Source: Ralstonia pickettii
GTDB taxonomy: Bacteria > Pseudomonadota > Gammaproteobacteria > Burkholderiales > Burkholderiaceae
Assembly (NCBI RefSeq): GCF_016466415.2
Contig: NZ_CP066771.1
Coordinates: forward strand, 2,790,001-2,854,000
Length of the DNA stretch: 64,000 nt
Reading direction: 5' to 3'
Shown here: positions 48,067 to 59,513 of the stretch, one piece after another
Layout: every line of letters begins with the position of its first letter
Position numbering within the stretch: position 1 is the stretch's first letter
Position numbers and translations under genes: made by a program
The notes under the pieces: model-generated
Told to the model about the DNA's origin: nothing
Seen by the model: the letters and a program-made list of their open reading frames with translations, nothing else
Database searches by the model: none

Positions 48067-49530
48067 TCAGCGCGGCAGGTCCGAATGACCCATGAGAAAC
48101 GCATCAACCGAGCGGGCAGCCTGGCGGCCTTCCCGGATCGCCCACACGACGAGCGACTGGCCACGGCGCACATCGCCGGCAGCGAACACCTTCGGCACGT
48201 TGGTGGCGTAGGCGTTGTCGCCTTCGGTGGCGGCACGCGCGTTGTTGCGCGCGTCCTTCGTCACGCCAAAGGCATCCAGCAAGCCGCCGACCGGGTTGGT
48301 AAAGCCCATCGCCAGCAGCACGAGATCGGCCTTGAGCGTGAATTCGCTGCCTGCCACCTCGACCATCTTGCCGTCCTTCCACTCCAGGCGCACGGCGGTG
48401 AGGCCCGTCACGCGGCCGTTCTCGCCGATGAGCGCCTTGGTGGCGACCGACCAGTCGCGCTGGCAACCTTCATCATGCGACGACGACGTGCGCAGCTTGA
48501 TCGGCCAGTACGGCCACACCAGCGGCTTGTTCTCTTCTTCGGGCGGACGCGGCAGCAGTTCAAACTGCGTGACCGATGCGGCGCCGTGGCGGTTGGACGT
48601 GCCCACGCAGTCCGAGCCCGTGTCGCCGCCGCCGATCACGATAACGTGCTTGCCATCCGCGCGGATCGGGTTCGGCGCATCGCCGGCCACTTCCTTGTTC
48701 TGCGGGATCAGAAATTCGAGCGCGTAATGCACGCCATCCAGATCACGGCCGGGCACCGGCAGATCGCGCGGCACTTCCGAACCGCCCGTCAGCACCACGG
48801 CGTCGAATTGCTTGAGGATGTCTTCCGCGGCGATAGTCTCGCGGGCATCGTTGGTGATGCCGGCCGGAACCGTCTTGTCGCCCACCATCACACCGGTGCG
48901 GAACGTCACGCCCTCGGCTTCCATCTGCTGCATGCGGCGGTCGATCTGCGCCTTCTCCAGCTTGAAGTCGGGGATGCCGTAGCGCAGCAGGCCGCCGATG
49001 CGGTCGTTCTTTTCGAACAGCGTCACATCGTGACCGGCGCGCGCCAGTTGCTGCGCTGCCGCCATGCCAGCCGGGCCCGAGCCGACCACGGCCACGGTCT
49101 TGCCAGTCTTGTGCTTCGGCACTTGCGGCGCCACCCAGCCTTCTTCCCACGCCTTGTCGATGATGGCGTGCTCGATCGACTTGATTCCGACCGGGAGTTC
49201 ATTAATGCCCAGCGTGCAAGCCGCCTCGCACGGTGCCGGGCAGATGCGGCCCGTGAACTCGGGGAAGTTGTTGGTCGAGTGAAGCACTTCAATCGCGGTC
49301 TTCCAGTCCTGGCGATACACCAGGTCATTGAAGTCCGGGATGATGTTGTTGACCGGGCAGCCGTTGTTGCAGAACGGAATGCCGCAGTCCATGCAGCGTG
49401 CGCCCTGGATCTTGGCTTCGTTGTCCGCCAGCGCGAACACGAATTCCTTGTAATGCTTCACGCGCGCTTCGGGCGCTTCGTATGCCTCGTTCTGGCGGGG
49501 AAATTCGAGAAAACCAGTCGCCTTGCCCAT
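48067..49530 (-). CDS. gltD: Glutamate synthase (NADPH) small subunit
   Basis: 487 aa. The N-terminal [4Fe-4S] segment has [14 protein letters not shown] and [15 protein letters not shown] binding is at [25 protein letters not shown], and NADPH binding at [16 protein letters not shown]. It passes electrons from NADPH to GltB for glutamate formation from glutamine and 2-oxoglutarate. It follows gltB by 138 bases. Confidence 0.97.
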   Translation of the reverse strand: MGKATGFLEFPRQNEAYEAPEARVKHYKEFVFALADNEAKIQGARCMDCGIPFCNNGCPVNNIIPDFNDLVYRQDWKTAIEVLHSTNNFPEFTGRICPAPCEAACTLGINELPVGIKSIEHAIIDKAWEEGWVAPQVPKHKTGKTVAVVGSGPAGMAAAQQLARAGHDVTLFEKNDRIGGLLRYGIPDFKLEKAQIDRRMQQMEAEGVTFRTGVMVGDKTVPAGITNDARETIAAEDILKQFDAVVLTGGSEVPRDLPVPGRDLDGVHYALEFLIPQNKEVAGDAPNPIRADGKHVIVIGGGDTGSDCVGTSNRHGAASVTQFELLPRPPEEENKPLVWPYWPIKLRTSSSHDEGCQRDWSVATKALIGENGRVTGLTAVRLEWKDGKMVEVAGSEFTLKADLVLLAMGFTNPVGGLLDAFGVTKDARNNARAATEGDNAYATNVPKVFAAGDVRRGQSLVVWAIREGRQAARSVDAFLMGHSDLPR

Positions 49531-49668
49531 GGTGTCCTTCCTGTCTCGACCTTGCCGGCACAGCGGTGCTGGCGAGGCGTCGAGCCTGTCTTGTGAGGTT
49601 GCGTTGTATTCAGTGGCGGCGGGCGCCGATCATCGATCGACCACCCGCCAAGTCGCTTGGAATCAGGT

Positions 49669-52600
49669 TCAGGCGGCGATCTGTTCGCGGCCCGCTTCCT
49701 GTTCCCGCTCGTACATCTCGGTCAGTGCGCGCTTGTACTCGGTCGGGAAGACCTTGACGAAACGACGGCGCGCATTGTTCCAGTCGGCCAGCAGTTCCTT
49801 GGCACGCTCGGAGCCGGTGTAGCGGAAGTGCTTTTCCACCAGCGCCTTGAGCAGTTGCTCGTCGAGCACGCGCTCGCCGTTCACCTTGTGCCAGGTCGAC
49901 GGGGTATGAGCCTTCTCCTGGTCGGCCGCCGAAAGCACGGATTCCAGCGCCACCATTGCCGTGTTGCAGCGCTTGTCGAACAGGCCGTCTTCGTCATAGA
50001 CGTAGGCCACGCCGCCCGACATGCCTGCCGCGAAGTTGCGGCCGGTGGTGCCGAGCACGACGACGGTGCCGCCGGTCATGTATTCGCAGCCGTGGTCGCC
50101 CGTGCCTTCCACCACCGTGGTGGCGCCGGAATTGCGCACCGCGAAGCGCTCGCCGGCCACGCCGTTGAAGAACGCCTCACCAGCCAGCGCACCGTACAGC
50201 ACGGTGTTGCCGACGATGATGTTGTTGGTCGGCTCACCGCGGAACTCGTGCGGCGGACGCACGATCACGCGGCCGCCCGACAGGCCCTTGCCCACGTAGT
50301 CGTTGCCGTCGCCCACCAGGTCCAGCGTGATGCCATGCGCCAGGAACGCGCCGAACGACTGGCCGGCCGTGCCCTGCATCTGCACGTGGATCGAGTCATC
50401 GGGCAAACCCTCGTGGCCATAACGCTTGGCGACTTCTCCCGAGAGCATCGCGCCGACCGTGCGGTTGACGTTGCGCACCGGCTGGATGAACGAAACACGC
50501 TCGCCTTTCTCCAGCGCAGCCTTGGACTTCTCGATGAGCTGGTGATCCAGTGCACGATCCAGACCGTGGTCTTGCACATCGACCTGGTAGCACGGCTCGC
50601 CTTCCTTCTTGGCCGGCTGGTAGAAGATGCGCGCGAAGTCCAGGCCGCGGGCCTTCCAGTGTTCGATACCGGCCTTTGTGTCCAGCAGGTCGGCGCGGCC
50701 GATCAGTTCGTTGAACGTGCGGATGCCCAGTTGCGCCATGATTTCGCGCACTTCCTCGGCCACGAAGAAGAAGTAGTTCACCACGTGCTCAGGTTTGCCC
50801 GAGAACTTCTTGCGCAGCACCGGATCCTGCGTCGCCACGCCCACCGGGCAGGTGTTCAGGTGGCACTTGCGCATCATGATGCAGCCTTCGACGACCAGCG
50901 GGGCGGTCGCAAAGCCGAATTCGTCAGCGCCCAGCAGCGCGCCGATCACAACGTCGCGCCCGGTCTTCATCTGGCCGTCAGCCTGCACGCGGATGCGGTT
51001 GCGCAGGCCGTTGAGCATCAGCGTCTGCTGCGTCTCGGCCAGGCCCAGTTCCCAGGGCGTACCGGCGTGTTTGATCGACGACCACGGCGAGGCGCCCGTG
51101 CCACCGTCATGACCGGCGATCACCACGTGGTCTGCCTTGGCCTTGGCGACACCTGCCGCCACCGTACCCACGCCGACTTCCGACACCAGCTTGACCGACA
51201 CGTCCGAACGCGGGTTCACGTTCTTCAGATCGTGGATGAGCTGCGCCAGATCTTCAATCGAATAGATGTCGTGGTGCGGCGGCGGCGAGATCAGGCCCAC
51301 GCCCGGCACTGCATAACGCAGCTTGCCGATGTAATCCGTCACCTTGTGGCCGGGCAGTTGACCGCCCTCGCCGGGCTTGGCGCCCTGCGCCATCTTGATC
51401 TGGATCTGATCAGCCGACGCCAGGTACTCGGCCGTCACGCCAAAGCGGCCCGAGGCTACCTGCTTGATTTTCGAGCGCAGCGAATCGCCCTCTTGCAGTT
51501 CCAGATCGCGCTCGACCACTTCGCGGCCGATCACGTCCGACAGCTTCGTGCCCTGCTTGATGGGAATGCCGCGCAGTTCGTTGCGATAACGACGCTCGTC
51601 TTCACCGCCTTCGCCCGTGTTCGACTTGCCGCCGATGCGGTTCATCGCCACGGCCAGCGTGGTGTGCGCTTCCGTGCTGATCGAACCCAGCGACATGGCG
51701 CCGGTCGCGAAGCGCTTGACGATCTCCTTGGCCGGTTCGACTTCTTCCAGCGGAATCGCGCGCGCCGGGTCCACCTTGAACTCGAACAGGCCGCGCAGCG
51801 TCATGTGGCGCTTGCTCTGATCGTTGATCAGGTTCGCGTATTCCTTGTACGTCTGGTACGAATTCGCGCGCGTCGCGTGCTGCAGCTTGGCGATCGAATC
51901 CGGCGTCCACATGTGCTCTTCACCGCGGACGCGGTAGGCGTATTCGCCGCCGGCGTCCAGCATGTTCGCCAGCACCGGTGCATCGCCAAAGGCGTCGCGG
52001 TGCAGGCGCAGCGCCTCTTCAGCCACCTCGAAGATGCCGATGCCGCCCACGTTGGATGCGGTGCCCTGGAAGTACTTGTCGACCAGTTCGCGCGACAGGC
52101 CGATCGCTTCGAAGATCTGCGCGCCGGTGTACGACATGTACGTCGAGATGCCCATCTTGGACATTACCTTGTGCAGGCCCTTGCCGATCGCCTTGGTGAA
52201 GTTGTAGATGGCCTTCTCGGCCGTCAGACCCAGACTCGGCGCGAGTTCGGCCAGCGTTTCCATTGCCAGGTACGGGTGCACGGCTTCTGCACCGTAGCCG
52301 GCCAGCAGTGCGAAGTGGTGCACTTCACGGGCCGAACCTGTTTCAACGACCAGACCCGTGCTCGTGCGCAAGCCCTTGTCCACCAGGTGATGGTGGATGG
52401 CAGACGTGGCCAGCAGCGCGGGAATCGCGGCCTGCTTCTCGTCGACCGCGCGGTCCGAAACGATCAGGATGTTGTAGCCCGACTTGACCGCATCGACAGC
52501 CTCGGCGCACAGCGAAGCCAGGCGCGCTTCGATGCCTTCCTTGCCCCACGCCACCGGATAGCAGATGTCCAGCTCGTAAGCCATGAACTTGCCGCCGGTG

Positions 52601-54390
52601 TAGTGCTCGATGTTGCGGATCTTCGCCATGTCCTTGAAGTCCAGCACGGGCTGGCTCACTTCAAGGCGCATCGGCGGGTTGATGTTGTTCAGCTCAAGCA
52701 GGTTCGGCTTCGGCCCGATGAACGAGACGAGCGACATCACCACGTTTTCGCGGATCGGGTCGATCGGCGGGTTCGTGACCTGCGCGAACAGTTGCTTGAA
52801 GTAGTTGTAGAGCGTCTTGTTCTTCGAGGACAGCACGGCCAGCGGGCTGTCGTTGCCCATAGAGCCGGCGGCCTCTTCGCCGTTGGCGGCCATCGGGGCC
52901 ATCAGGAACTTGACGTCTTCCTGGGTGTAGGCAAACGCCTGCTGACGGTCAAGCAGCTTGGCGGCCGGCTTGGTCTCGGCGGCCACGTCTTCAGGCTTGG
53001 CTTCCAGCTCGTCGAGCTTGATGCGCACGGCATCAATCCAGCTCTTGTACGGCTTGGCGTTGGCCAGATTGTCCTTGAGTTCCTTGTCGTCGATGATGCG
53101 GCCCTGCTCCATGTCGATCAGGAACATCTTGCCCGGCTGCAGACGCCACTTCTTGACGATGCGGGACTCGGGAATCGGCAGCACGCCGGCTTCCGAAGCC
53201 ATCACGACCATGTCGTCATCGGTCACGTAATAACGCGCCGGACGCAGGCCGTTACGGTCGAGCGTTGCGCCGATCTGGCGGCCGTCGGTAAAGCAGATGG
53301 CGGCGGGGCCGTCCCACGGCTCCATCATCGCGGCATGGTATTCGTAGAAGGCGCGACGATTGTCGTCCATCAGCGTGTGTTGTTCCCACGCTTCCGGAAT
53401 CATCATCATCATCGCCTGGGCCAGCGGATAGCCCGCCATCGTCAGCAGTTCGAGGCAGTTGTCGAACGAAGCCGTATCGGATTGGCCCGGATAGATCAGC
53501 GGCCACAGCTTGGGCAGGTCATCGCCCAGCACCGGCGACGAGATGCCGCCCGTACGTGCGTTGATCCAGTTGACGTTGCCCTTGACGGTGTTGATTTCGC
53601 CGTTGTGCGCAACCATGCGGTACGGGTGCGCCAGTTCCCATGCAGGGAACGTGTTGGTCGAGAAACGCTGGTGCACCAGCGCAAGCGCCGACACCGTGCG
53701 CGGATCAGCCAGATCCTGGTAGTACCGGCCGACCTGTTCGCAAAGCAGCAGGCCCTTGTAGACGATCGTGCGCGCCGACATCGAGGGCACGAAGTATTCT
53801 TTGCCGTGCTTGAGCTTGAGCGCCTGGATGGCGTGGCTGGCGGTCTTGCGGATCACGTACAGCTTCCGCTCCAGCGCGTCGGTGGTCATGATGTCGCGGC
53901 CGCGCCCGATGAAGATCTGGCGGATCACCGGCTCGGTCTTCTGCACCGTCGGCGACATCGGCATGGTCTTGTCGACCGGAACATCGCGCCAGCCCAGCAC
54001 AACCTGGCCTTCCAGACGCACGGTGCGCTCAAGTTCCTGCTCACAGGCCAGGCGCGAAGCGTGTTCCTTCGGCAGGAAGATCATGCCGACGCCGTATTCG
54101 CCGGCCGGCGGCAGGTTGATACCCTGCTTGGCCATTTCTTCACGGAAGAACTGGTCGGGAATCTGCAGCAGGATGCCTGCGCCGTCGCCCATCAGCGGGT
54201 CAGCGCCTACAGCGCCCCGGTGGTCGAGGTTGTGCAGGATGCGCAAGCCCTGCTGGACGATCTCGTGGCTCTTCTTGCCCTTGATGTGGGCGACGAAGCC
54301 GACGCCGCAAGCGTCGTGTTCATTGGTCGGGTCGTACAGACCCTGGGCCGACGGCGCCGACGGCGTGATGGGGAAGGAATGTTGTTCCAC
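49669..54390 (-). CDS. gltB: Glutamate synthase (NADPH) large subunit
   Basis: 1573 aa from a GTG with GGAAG six bases upstream; longer frames lack a ribosome site. A 27-residue propeptide precedes the N-terminal nucleophile Cys28 (ACGVGFVAH). The glutaminase domain is followed by the central and FMN domains, which include [11 protein letters not shown] and the 3Fe-4S cluster Cys in [11 protein letters not shown], then a C-terminal beta-helix ([17 protein letters not shown]). It makes glutamate together with GltD. Confidence 0.98.
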   Translation of the reverse strand: MEQHSFPITPSAPSAQGLYDPTNEHDACGVGFVAHIKGKKSHEIVQQGLRILHNLDHRGAVGADPLMGDGAGILLQIPDQFFREEMAKQGINLPPAGEYGVGMIFLPKEHASRLACEQELERTVRLEGQVVLGWRDVPVDKTMPMSPTVQKTEPVIRQIFIGRGRDIMTTDALERKLYVIRKTASHAIQALKLKHGKEYFVPSMSARTIVYKGLLLCEQVGRYYQDLADPRTVSALALVHQRFSTNTFPAWELAHPYRMVAHNGEINTVKGNVNWINARTGGISSPVLGDDLPKLWPLIYPGQSDTASFDNCLELLTMAGYPLAQAMMMMIPEAWEQHTLMDDNRRAFYEYHAAMMEPWDGPAAICFTDGRQIGATLDRNGLRPARYYVTDDDMVVMASEAGVLPIPESRIVKKWRLQPGKMFLIDMEQGRIIDDKELKDNLANAKPYKSWIDAVRIKLDELEAKPEDVAAETKPAAKLLDRQQAFAYTQEDVKFLMAPMAANGEEAAGSMGNDSPLAVLSSKNKTLYNYFKQLFAQVTNPPIDPIRENVVMSLVSFIGPKPNLLELNNINPPMRLEVSQPVLDFKDMAKIRNIEHYTGGKFMAYELDICYPVAWGKEGIEARLASLCAEAVDAVKSGYNILIVSDRAVDEKQAAIPALLATSAIHHHLVDKGLRTSTGLVVETGSAREVHHFALLAGYGAEAVHPYLAMETLAELAPSLGLTAEKAIYNFTKAIGKGLHKVMSKMGISTYMSYTGAQIFEAIGLSRELVDKYFQGTASNVGGIGIFEVAEEALRLHRDAFGDAPVLANMLDAGGEYAYRVRGEEHMWTPDSIAKLQHATRANSYQTYKEYANLINDQSKRHMTLRGLFEFKVDPARAIPLEEVEPAKEIVKRFATGAMSLGSISTEAHTTLAVAMNRIGGKSNTGEGGEDERRYRNELRGIPIKQGTKLSDVIGREVVERDLELQEGDSLRSKIKQVASGRFGVTAEYLASADQIQIKMAQGAKPGEGGQLPGHKVTDYIGKLRYAVPGVGLISPPPHHDIYSIEDLAQLIHDLKNVNPRSDVSVKLVSEVGVGTVAAGVAKAKADHVVIAGHDGGTGASPWSSIKHAGTPWELGLAETQQTLMLNGLRNRIRVQADGQMKTGRDVVIGALLGADEFGFATAPLVVEGCIMMRKCHLNTCPVGVATQDPVLRKKFSGKPEHVVNYFFFVAEEVREIMAQLGIRTFNELIGRADLLDTKAGIEHWKARGLDFARIFYQPAKKEGEPCYQVDVQDHGLDRALDHQLIEKSKAALEKGERVSFIQPVRNVNRTVGAMLSGEVAKRYGHEGLPDDSIHVQMQGTAGQSFGAFLAHGITLDLVGDGNDYVGKGLSGGRVIVRPPHEFRGEPTNNIIVGNTVLYGALAGEAFFNGVAGERFAVRNSGATTVVEGTGDHGCEYMTGGTVVVLGTTGRNFAAGMSGGVAYVYDEDGLFDKRCNTAMVALESVLSAADQEKAHTPSTWHKVNGERVLDEQLLKALVEKHFRYTGSERAKELLADWNNARRRFVKVFPTEYKRALTEMYEREQEAGREQIAA

Positions 54391-54501
54391 GGCGATCTTC
54401 CGAGGTTGTAGGTACAACGCGCCGCAGAAGGCCCTCGCGATCGTGCGGATGCGAAGGCAGACAGGCAATGGCGCGCCGCACCATGAATGCGGGGTGAAAC
54501 G

Positions 54502-54530
54502 AATATAAAAGAGTGGCCCGTAACAGGCAA
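54502..54530 (-). promoter_or_regulatory. Sigma-70 promoter of gltBD
   Basis: TTGCCT and TATATT with a 17-base spacer on the minus strand, about 105 bases before the gltB GTG. It is the best-matching promoter in the window. The transposase unit begins 10 bases upstream of the -35 box. Confidence 0.75.
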
Positions 54531-54589
54531 AATTTTTTAAATGGGGTCGGAGTAAATTAGTAAATGCGTAGTCTCAGTGCGGGCTTTTT

Positions 54590-54603
54590 AATAGGGACAG
54601 ATT
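54590..54603 (+). repeat. Left flanking motif of the transposase unit
   Basis: AATAGGGACAGATT. It matches the inverted copy at 55422-55436 in 13 positions apart from one base change and one extra G. Confidence 0.6.
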
Positions 54604-54651
54604 AAAACCACCCGAATCGATGCGCCCATACATGACAGCGCCGCCATCCCG

Positions 54652-55377
54652 CTATTCGGTGCGCGCGCTGCCCTCCGCTTCCACCGCCGTGGTTTGGCGC
54701 GGCGGCCGCCCCTTGGGCAATGGCGCAACGCGACGGCCTCCGGTGCGCGCAAGTGTCGCGAGAAACGCCTCATTGCCGAGCGGCCAACCACTGTGCACAT
54801 GCTGGCGAATCTGCGCGAACTGGTCGGAGCCCAAACCTTCATGCCACAACGTTCGGTAGCGCGACTGGCGCTCAAAAGGCGTGTTGCCAAGGCGCCAGTA
54901 ACAGAAGTGGTCACTCACCCACGGAATGGATTGAATGCCGACGTGGTGACGATACGTGCTCCATCGATCTTCTTCCGGCGTGCTGACGAGCCCCGCGCGC
55001 ACCGCGTTCGATTCCACATACAACAGGATCGGCAGCACCCACTCGGCGGGGTCCAGTACCGTCGATCGGAAACGCCCTTCCCACAACGTGCCGCTGCGAT
55101 CCGCCGCAGCGTTGAAGTAGCGCGTATAGCGCCGTCCCACAGCCTGCAGCGTTCGCGAAAGACTGTCCGCCACCTTGGGTGTCCCCACCAGATGGACGTG
55201 ATTCGGCATCAGCGAAAACCCATGGATGGCGAAGTCATGCTCGCGGGCGGCCATGCGCAGCGTGTCGAGATAGAACGCGTAGTCGTCGTCGCCGCGGAAA
55301 ACGGTCTGGCGATTGTTGCCGCGCTGCAACACGTGCACCGGGACATCGATTGGGCTGAGACGAGGCAGGCGAGCCAT
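54652..55377 (-). CDS. REP-associated tyrosine transposase-like protein (Y1_Tnp, COG1943)
   Basis: 241 aa from MARLPRLSP; earlier ATG and TTG starts exist but none has a ribosome site. IS200-like HUH fold: VPVHVLQRGNNRQTVF, the metal-binding MPNHVHLV (about 58-65) and YTRYFNAAADRSGTLWEGRF, which holds the catalytic Tyr candidate and the typical GTLWEGRF loop. The C-terminal part, with WSTYRHHVG and a final basic and Pro-rich tail, is standard. The catalytic motifs are intact. RAYT proteins process single-stranded REP palindromes; here the partners may be the flanking motifs. Confidence 0.88.
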   Translation of the reverse strand: MARLPRLSPIDVPVHVLQRGNNRQTVFRGDDDYAFYLDTLRMAAREHDFAIHGFSLMPNHVHLVGTPKVADSLSRTLQAVGRRYTRYFNAAADRSGTLWEGRFRSTVLDPAEWVLPILLYVESNAVRAGLVSTPEEDRWSTYRHHVGIQSIPWVSDHFCYWRLGNTPFERQSRYRTLWHEGLGSDQFAQIRQHVHSGWPLGNEAFLATLARTGGRRVAPLPKGRPPRQTTAVEAEGSARTE

Positions 55378-55421
55378 GGAAAAACGGGTGGAGAAAAGCG
55401 CCATCGTAGCCGGAGCGCGTG

Positions 55422-55436
55422 AATCTGTCCCCAATT
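55422..55436 (-). repeat. Right flanking motif of the transposase unit
   Basis: AATTGGGGACAGATT on the minus strand, upstream of the transposase start and inverted relative to the left copy. Confidence 0.6.
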
Positions 55437-55623
55437 TTTAGGGCGCAAACGCTTGCATAGCGCTGTCGTCGGGGCGCAACGGAGAAGTTTGCGTGCCGTC
55501 AAATCGGCGGCCCTATGCGCTATCGACGACTGGTCCAACTTGATCCCAAGCAAATCGGCCGGGCGACTTCCCCGCGAGACTGGCTCCCACCACATCACAA
55601 GACGACACGAGAGGGAGCGATTG

Positions 55624-56298
55624 ATGGCTTTTCACCGCCTAGCCGTTGTAGCTGTTGCCGCCGGAATGCTTGCCGCCGGGTTCAGCCAGGCCGCCTTTGC
55701 GCAGGGCACGGATTTGCCGCCGGCCTCCGGTAATTGGATGGTACGTCTGCGCGCCGTCAACCTGACAGCCGCCAACAAATCCGACCCGGTGCCTGCACTG
55801 GCCATTCCGGCTGACGCCATTCAGATCAACAACAAGGTCCTGCCCGAACTGGACATCTCGTATTTCTTTACGCCACATCTGGCCGCCGAGCTGATCCTGA
55901 CTTACCCGCAACAGCAGGACGTCACGGTCATGCGAAGCGCGCTGGGCGGCCCCACCAAGATCGGCAGTTTCCGCCACTTGCCGCCCATCCTGACGATGCA
56001 GTATCACTTCACGCCCGAGTCGCGCTTCAAGCCGTACGTGGGCGCAGGCATCAACTACACGCGCATCTCGAATGTCGATCTCCAGGTGCCCGGCGTTGGT
56101 TCGCTGGACCTCAGCAAGAACAGCTTCGGCCCCGCGCTGCAGGTCGGCTTCGACTATCGCCTGACCGAACGCCTCTACTTCAACGTCGACCTGAAGAAGA
56201 CCTGGATCAGCGCCGACGTGAAGATGGGCGGCCAGACCATCAGCAAAGTCAAGGTTGACCCGTGGCTGCTGGGCGTCGGCCTGGGCTATCGCTTTTAA
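55624..56298 (+). CDS. ompW: OmpW-family outer-membrane protein
   Basis: 224 aa from an ATG with GGGAG nine bases upstream. Signal peptide ends QAAFAQ. The eight-stranded barrel shows NWMVRLRAVNLTAANKSD, ISYFFTPHLAAELILTYPQQ and the last strand LLGVGLGYRF with terminal Phe. OmpW channels are small hydrophobic pores linked to stress adaptation. It is a single gene with its own terminator; 55441-55623 holds its leader only. Confidence 0.95.
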   Translation: MAFHRLAVVAVAAGMLAAGFSQAAFAQGTDLPPASGNWMVRLRAVNLTAANKSDPVPALAIPADAIQINNKVLPELDISYFFTPHLAAELILTYPQQQDVTVMRSALGGPTKIGSFRHLPPILTMQYHFTPESRFKPYVGAGINYTRISNVDLQVPGVGSLDLSKNSFGPALQVGFDYRLTERLYFNVDLKKTWISADVKMGGQTISKVKVDPWLLGVGLGYRF

Positions 56299-56402
56299 GG
56301 GAGGACGATCAGCGAACTGACACTGTCCTGATCGACTTTTACCGACGTGCCGCAGGGGCCGTCGACGGCGGGGGCGCTCGTCGGCGGTGGTTGGCGCGTT
56401 CG

Positions 56403-56438
56403 GCCCGGCATGCGTTGGGGCGGCCGGGCATTTTTTTT
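56403..56438 (+). terminator. Rho-independent terminator of ompW
   Basis: GCCCGGC/GCCGGGC stem followed by ATTTTTTTT. Confidence 0.9.
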
Positions 56439-56513
56439 GGGCGCTCGGTTCAGATCAGCTGCCTGATGGTCGGGGAGTGGGCAAGCGAGTAGCCGCCCCG
56501 CCGACGCCGTCGC

Positions 56514-57680
56514 TCAAACTGCATCCACCGCAAAGATGCGGCGATGCTCCTTGATGGCGTAACGATCCGTCATGCCGGCGATGTAATGCGCAATCCAGCG
56601 CGGCTGCTCGTCGGGGTTGGCTTTCGCCTGGTACTGCGGTGGCAGCAGGCGCGGGTCGTCCATGAACGCGCGGAACAGATCGTCGATGATGCGGCGCGCT
56701 TTGGCGGACATGCGCATCACAAGATAGTGCCGATACAGGTTATCGAACAGAAAGCGCTTGAGCACGCGCGCCTCTTCATGCATCGCTGCAGAGAACGCGA
56801 CGAGCGCCGGCGCGGCACGCACATCGTCGATACACTGCGGCGCAACTTCAGCAATGCCGGCACGCGTGGTGCCGATCAGATCGACGATCAACGCGTTGAT
56901 GATGCGACGAATCGTTTCGTTGATCAGGCGCCGGCCGCTGACGTTCGGGAACGCCGCCTCGGCTTCGCGCCGATGGATGGCCCACAGCGGCACGTCTTCT
57001 AGTTGCTCCAACGTGATCAGGCCGGAACGCAAACCATCGTCGATATCGTGGTTGTTGTACGCGACCTCATCGGCGAGATTGGCAAGCTGCGCTTCCAGCG
57101 ACGGCTGTTGCCCTTCGAGAAAACGGCGGCCCAAGTCACCGAGCGTGGCCGCGTTGTTGCGCGAGCAATGTTTGAGAATACCCTCGCGCGTTTCGAAGGT
57201 CAGGTTCAAACCATCAAAACCGCCGTAGCGCTCCTCCAGCCGATCGACAACCAGCAAGCTCTGCAGATTGTGTTCGAAGCCTCCGTATGGCTTCATGCAA
57301 TCGTTGAGTGCGTCCTGCCCCGCATGACCGAACGGCGTGTGGCCCAGATCGTGCGCCAGCGAAACCGCTTCGACCAAGTCTTCGTTCAGGCGCAGGCTGC
57401 GCGCAATCGAACGGGCAATCTGCGCGACCTCGAGGCTGTGCGTGAGCCGGGTCCGGAACAGGTCGCCCTCGTGGTTCACAAAGACCTGCGTCTTGTATTC
57501 GAGCCGGCGGAAAGCGGTGCTGTGGATGATGCGATCGCGGTCACGCTGGAACTCGGTGCGCGATGTGGATGGCGGCTCGGCGTGTACGCGGCCGCGCGTC
57601 TGCGCCGAATGCGCGGCGTAGGGAGCGAGAGGGCCTTCGAGATCGAACGGCGCGGACGGCACATCAAATCGGTCGTTCAT
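56514..57680 (-). CDS. dgt: dGTPase-like HD-domain triphosphohydrolase
   Basis: 388 aa. HD-domain metal ligands are in [12 protein letters not shown] (His) and [15 protein letters not shown] (His-Asp and the downstream His). [22 protein letters not shown] is the family start. It matches the shorter bacterial dNTPase type rather than the 505-residue E. coli Dgt. It hydrolyses dNTPs to nucleoside and triphosphate. It follows aroB by 19 bases, the usual aroK-aroB-dgt order. Confidence 0.94.
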   Translation of the reverse strand: MNDRFDVPSAPFDLEGPLAPYAAHSAQTRGRVHAEPPSTSRTEFQRDRDRIIHSTAFRRLEYKTQVFVNHEGDLFRTRLTHSLEVAQIARSIARSLRLNEDLVEAVSLAHDLGHTPFGHAGQDALNDCMKPYGGFEHNLQSLLVVDRLEERYGGFDGLNLTFETREGILKHCSRNNAATLGDLGRRFLEGQQPSLEAQLANLADEVAYNNHDIDDGLRSGLITLEQLEDVPLWAIHRREAEAAFPNVSGRRLINETIRRIINALIVDLIGTTRAGIAEVAPQCIDDVRAAPALVAFSAAMHEEARVLKRFLFDNLYRHYLVMRMSAKARRIIDDLFRAFMDDPRLLPPQYQAKANPDEQPRWIAHYIAGMTDRYAIKEHRRIFAVDAV

Positions 57681-57699
57681 CGGGCCCTCTCGTCTCGTA

Positions 57700-58806
57700 T
57701 CAGGCGATGGGTGCTTCGGTCGGTGGTCGCAGCACGGCGTGCTGCAAGGTGGCGCGCAAGTCCGCGTCGGGCACCGCGGTCACGAACGCCTGGCCCAGCT
57801 TGCGCAGCAGCACGAACTTGATCTCGCCGGCTTCGGCCTTCTTGTCGACGCGCATCAGGTCGATGAAGCGATCAACGCCGAGGTCCGGCGCCACCGTCGG
57901 CAGGTTCGCCGCACGCGTGAGCGCGGTGATGCGGTTGCGCGTGTCGATGTCGATAAAGCCCAGTCGATGCGACAGATCCGCCGCCATCACCATGCCACAG
58001 CCGACGGCTTCGCCGTGCAGCCATTCGCCGTAGCCCAGGCCGGCCTCGATGGCGTGGCCAAAGGTGTGACCAAAATTGAGGGTGGCACGCAGGCCGGTTT
58101 CCCGCTCATCCTGTGCCACGACTGCGGCCTTGATGCGCACCGAGCCACGCACGGCTTCGGCCATCAGGTCGGTATCGCAATCGTTGAGACCCTTGATGTT
58201 CTGTTCGATCCAGGCGAAGTAATCGGCATCGGCAATTGCGCCATGCTTGATGACCTCGGCCATACCGGCCGCCAGCTCTCGGGCAGGCAACGTGCGCAGC
58301 GTATCGATATCGGCCAGCACCGCCTGCGGCTGGTGGAACGCGCCGATCATGTTTTTGCCCAGCGGGTGGTTGATGCCCGTCTTGCCGCCCACCGAGGAAT
58401 CGACTTGTGAGAGCAGCGTCGTCGGCACCTGGATGAACGGCACGCCGCGCATGTAGCAGGCGGCGGCAAAGCCGGTCATGTCGCCGACAACGCCGCCGCC
58501 CAGCGCGATCAGCGTGGTCTTGCGATCCGCACCCGCCGTCAACAGCGCATCAAAGATGCGGTTGAGCGTGTCCCACTTCTTGAACGATTCCCCATCAGGC
58601 AATACAACCGTGTCGACCGCCTTGCCGAGCGAACGAATGGCCGCTTCGACCTTCGCCGCATACAACGGTGCGACGGTCTCGTTGGTGACGATCACGGCAC
58701 GCGCGCCGCGAATATGGGGCGCGAACAACTCGGCCTTGGACAACAGCCCCGAGCCGATATGGATCGGATAGGCGCGATCGCCAAGGTCAACATCAACGGT
58801 AATCAT
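57700..58806 (-). CDS. aroB: 3-dehydroquinate synthase
   Basis: 368 aa. Second shikimate-pathway step, NAD- and Zn-dependent. [36 protein letters not shown] and the metal-ligand His in [12 protein letters not shown] are intact. It overlaps aroK by ATGA. Confidence 0.97.
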   Translation of the reverse strand: MITVDVDLGDRAYPIHIGSGLLSKAELFAPHIRGARAVIVTNETVAPLYAAKVEAAIRSLGKAVDTVVLPDGESFKKWDTLNRIFDALLTAGADRKTTLIALGGGVVGDMTGFAAACYMRGVPFIQVPTTLLSQVDSSVGGKTGINHPLGKNMIGAFHQPQAVLADIDTLRTLPARELAAGMAEVIKHGAIADADYFAWIEQNIKGLNDCDTDLMAEAVRGSVRIKAAVVAQDERETGLRATLNFGHTFGHAIEAGLGYGEWLHGEAVGCGMVMAADLSHRLGFIDIDTRNRITALTRAANLPTVAPDLGVDRFIDLMRVDKKAEAGEIKFVLLRKLGQAFVTAVPDADLRATLQHAVLRPPTEAPIA

Positions 58807-59381
58807 GACTGTGGGGAGACTTGCGAGGAGGTGGAAGAGCCTGCGGGCGGAGCCACAATGCCGGCCACTTCGAGTTGCATCAAGACCATATTAACAAGCT
58901 GCGCGACGGTGGGCTTGCCGGTTTCGATGACGAAATGCGCCACGTCACGGTACAGCGGATCGCGGATCGCATGCAGCTCCTCCAGCTTGGCGCGCGGGTT
59001 CTCTGTCTGCAGCAGCGGCCGGTTCTTGTCGTGGCGCGTGCGCAGATACAGGTCATGCGGATTGGCGCGCAGGTAGATCACCGTGCCACGCTCGCGCAGG
59101 AACGCCCGGTTTTCGGCCCGCAACACGGCGCCCCCACCCGTGGCGATGACCACGCCATCGCGCGCGGTCAGCTCGTCGATCATGTGGGTTTCGCGATCGC
59201 GAAAACCGACCTCGCCTTCGTGCTCGAAAATGACCGGCACGCGCACGCCGCACCGCGCTTCGATCTCATGGTCGGAGTCGAAGAACGGCAGATCGAGCCG
59301 ACGCGCCACCGCCCGGCCGACCGTGGTCTTGCCCGCGCCCATCAAGCCGACGAAAAATACGTTCGAAACAGACAAAATCAC
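58803..59381 (-). CDS. aroK: Shikimate kinase
   Basis: 192 aa from a GTG start. P-loop [13 protein letters not shown], shikimate-binding DSDHEIE and GFRDRE, and the LID arginine in KNRPLLQ are present. It phosphorylates shikimate ahead of EPSP synthase. It lies downstream of pilQ after a terminator. Confidence 0.96.
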   Translation of the reverse strand: MILSVSNVFFVGLMGAGKTTVGRAVARRLDLPFFDSDHEIEARCGVRVPVIFEHEGEVGFRDRETHMIDELTARDGVVIATGGGAVLRAENRAFLRERGTVIYLRANPHDLYLRTRHDKNRPLLQTENPRAKLEELHAIRDPLYRDVAHFVIETGKPTVAQLVNMVLMQLEVAGIVAPPAGSSTSSQVSPQS

Positions 59382-59454
59382 GTGAAATCAGGAATTTGAG
59401 CCTGATTGTAGTGGCATTTGGTCACCATCCTGCACAAACCCCGCCGCAGGACAC

Positions 59455-59495
59455 AAAAAAGCCCGGCGCTCCATTCAGGAGGCCGGGCCTTTTTA
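59455..59495 (-). terminator. Rho-independent terminator of the pil operon
   Basis: GCCCGGC/GCCGGGC stem with T6 on the minus strand (A6 at 59455-59460); 18 bases beyond pilQ. T5 on the other strand makes it potentially bidirectional. Confidence 0.88.
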
Positions 59496-59513
59496 TCGAA
59501 ACGCCGCCGTGGG

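Larger units (their letters stand above)
54541..55440 (-). mobile_element. IS200-like/REP-associated transposase unit
   Basis: The transposase gene is bracketed by short motifs: GGGGTCGGAGTAAATT at 54542-54557, AATAGGGACAGATT at 54590-54603, and AATTGGGGACAGATT in inverted orientation at 55422-55436. Such GGGGTCAGAGTAAA and GGGGACAGATT tags are recurrent next to COG1943 genes in proteobacteria. No target duplication is evident. Confidence 0.65.

Noticed and set aside
49657-54411. 1584-codon open frame on the plus strand opposite gltB
   Set aside because: Antisense of glutamate synthase; composition typical of antisense frames in GC-rich genomes and no ribosome site.
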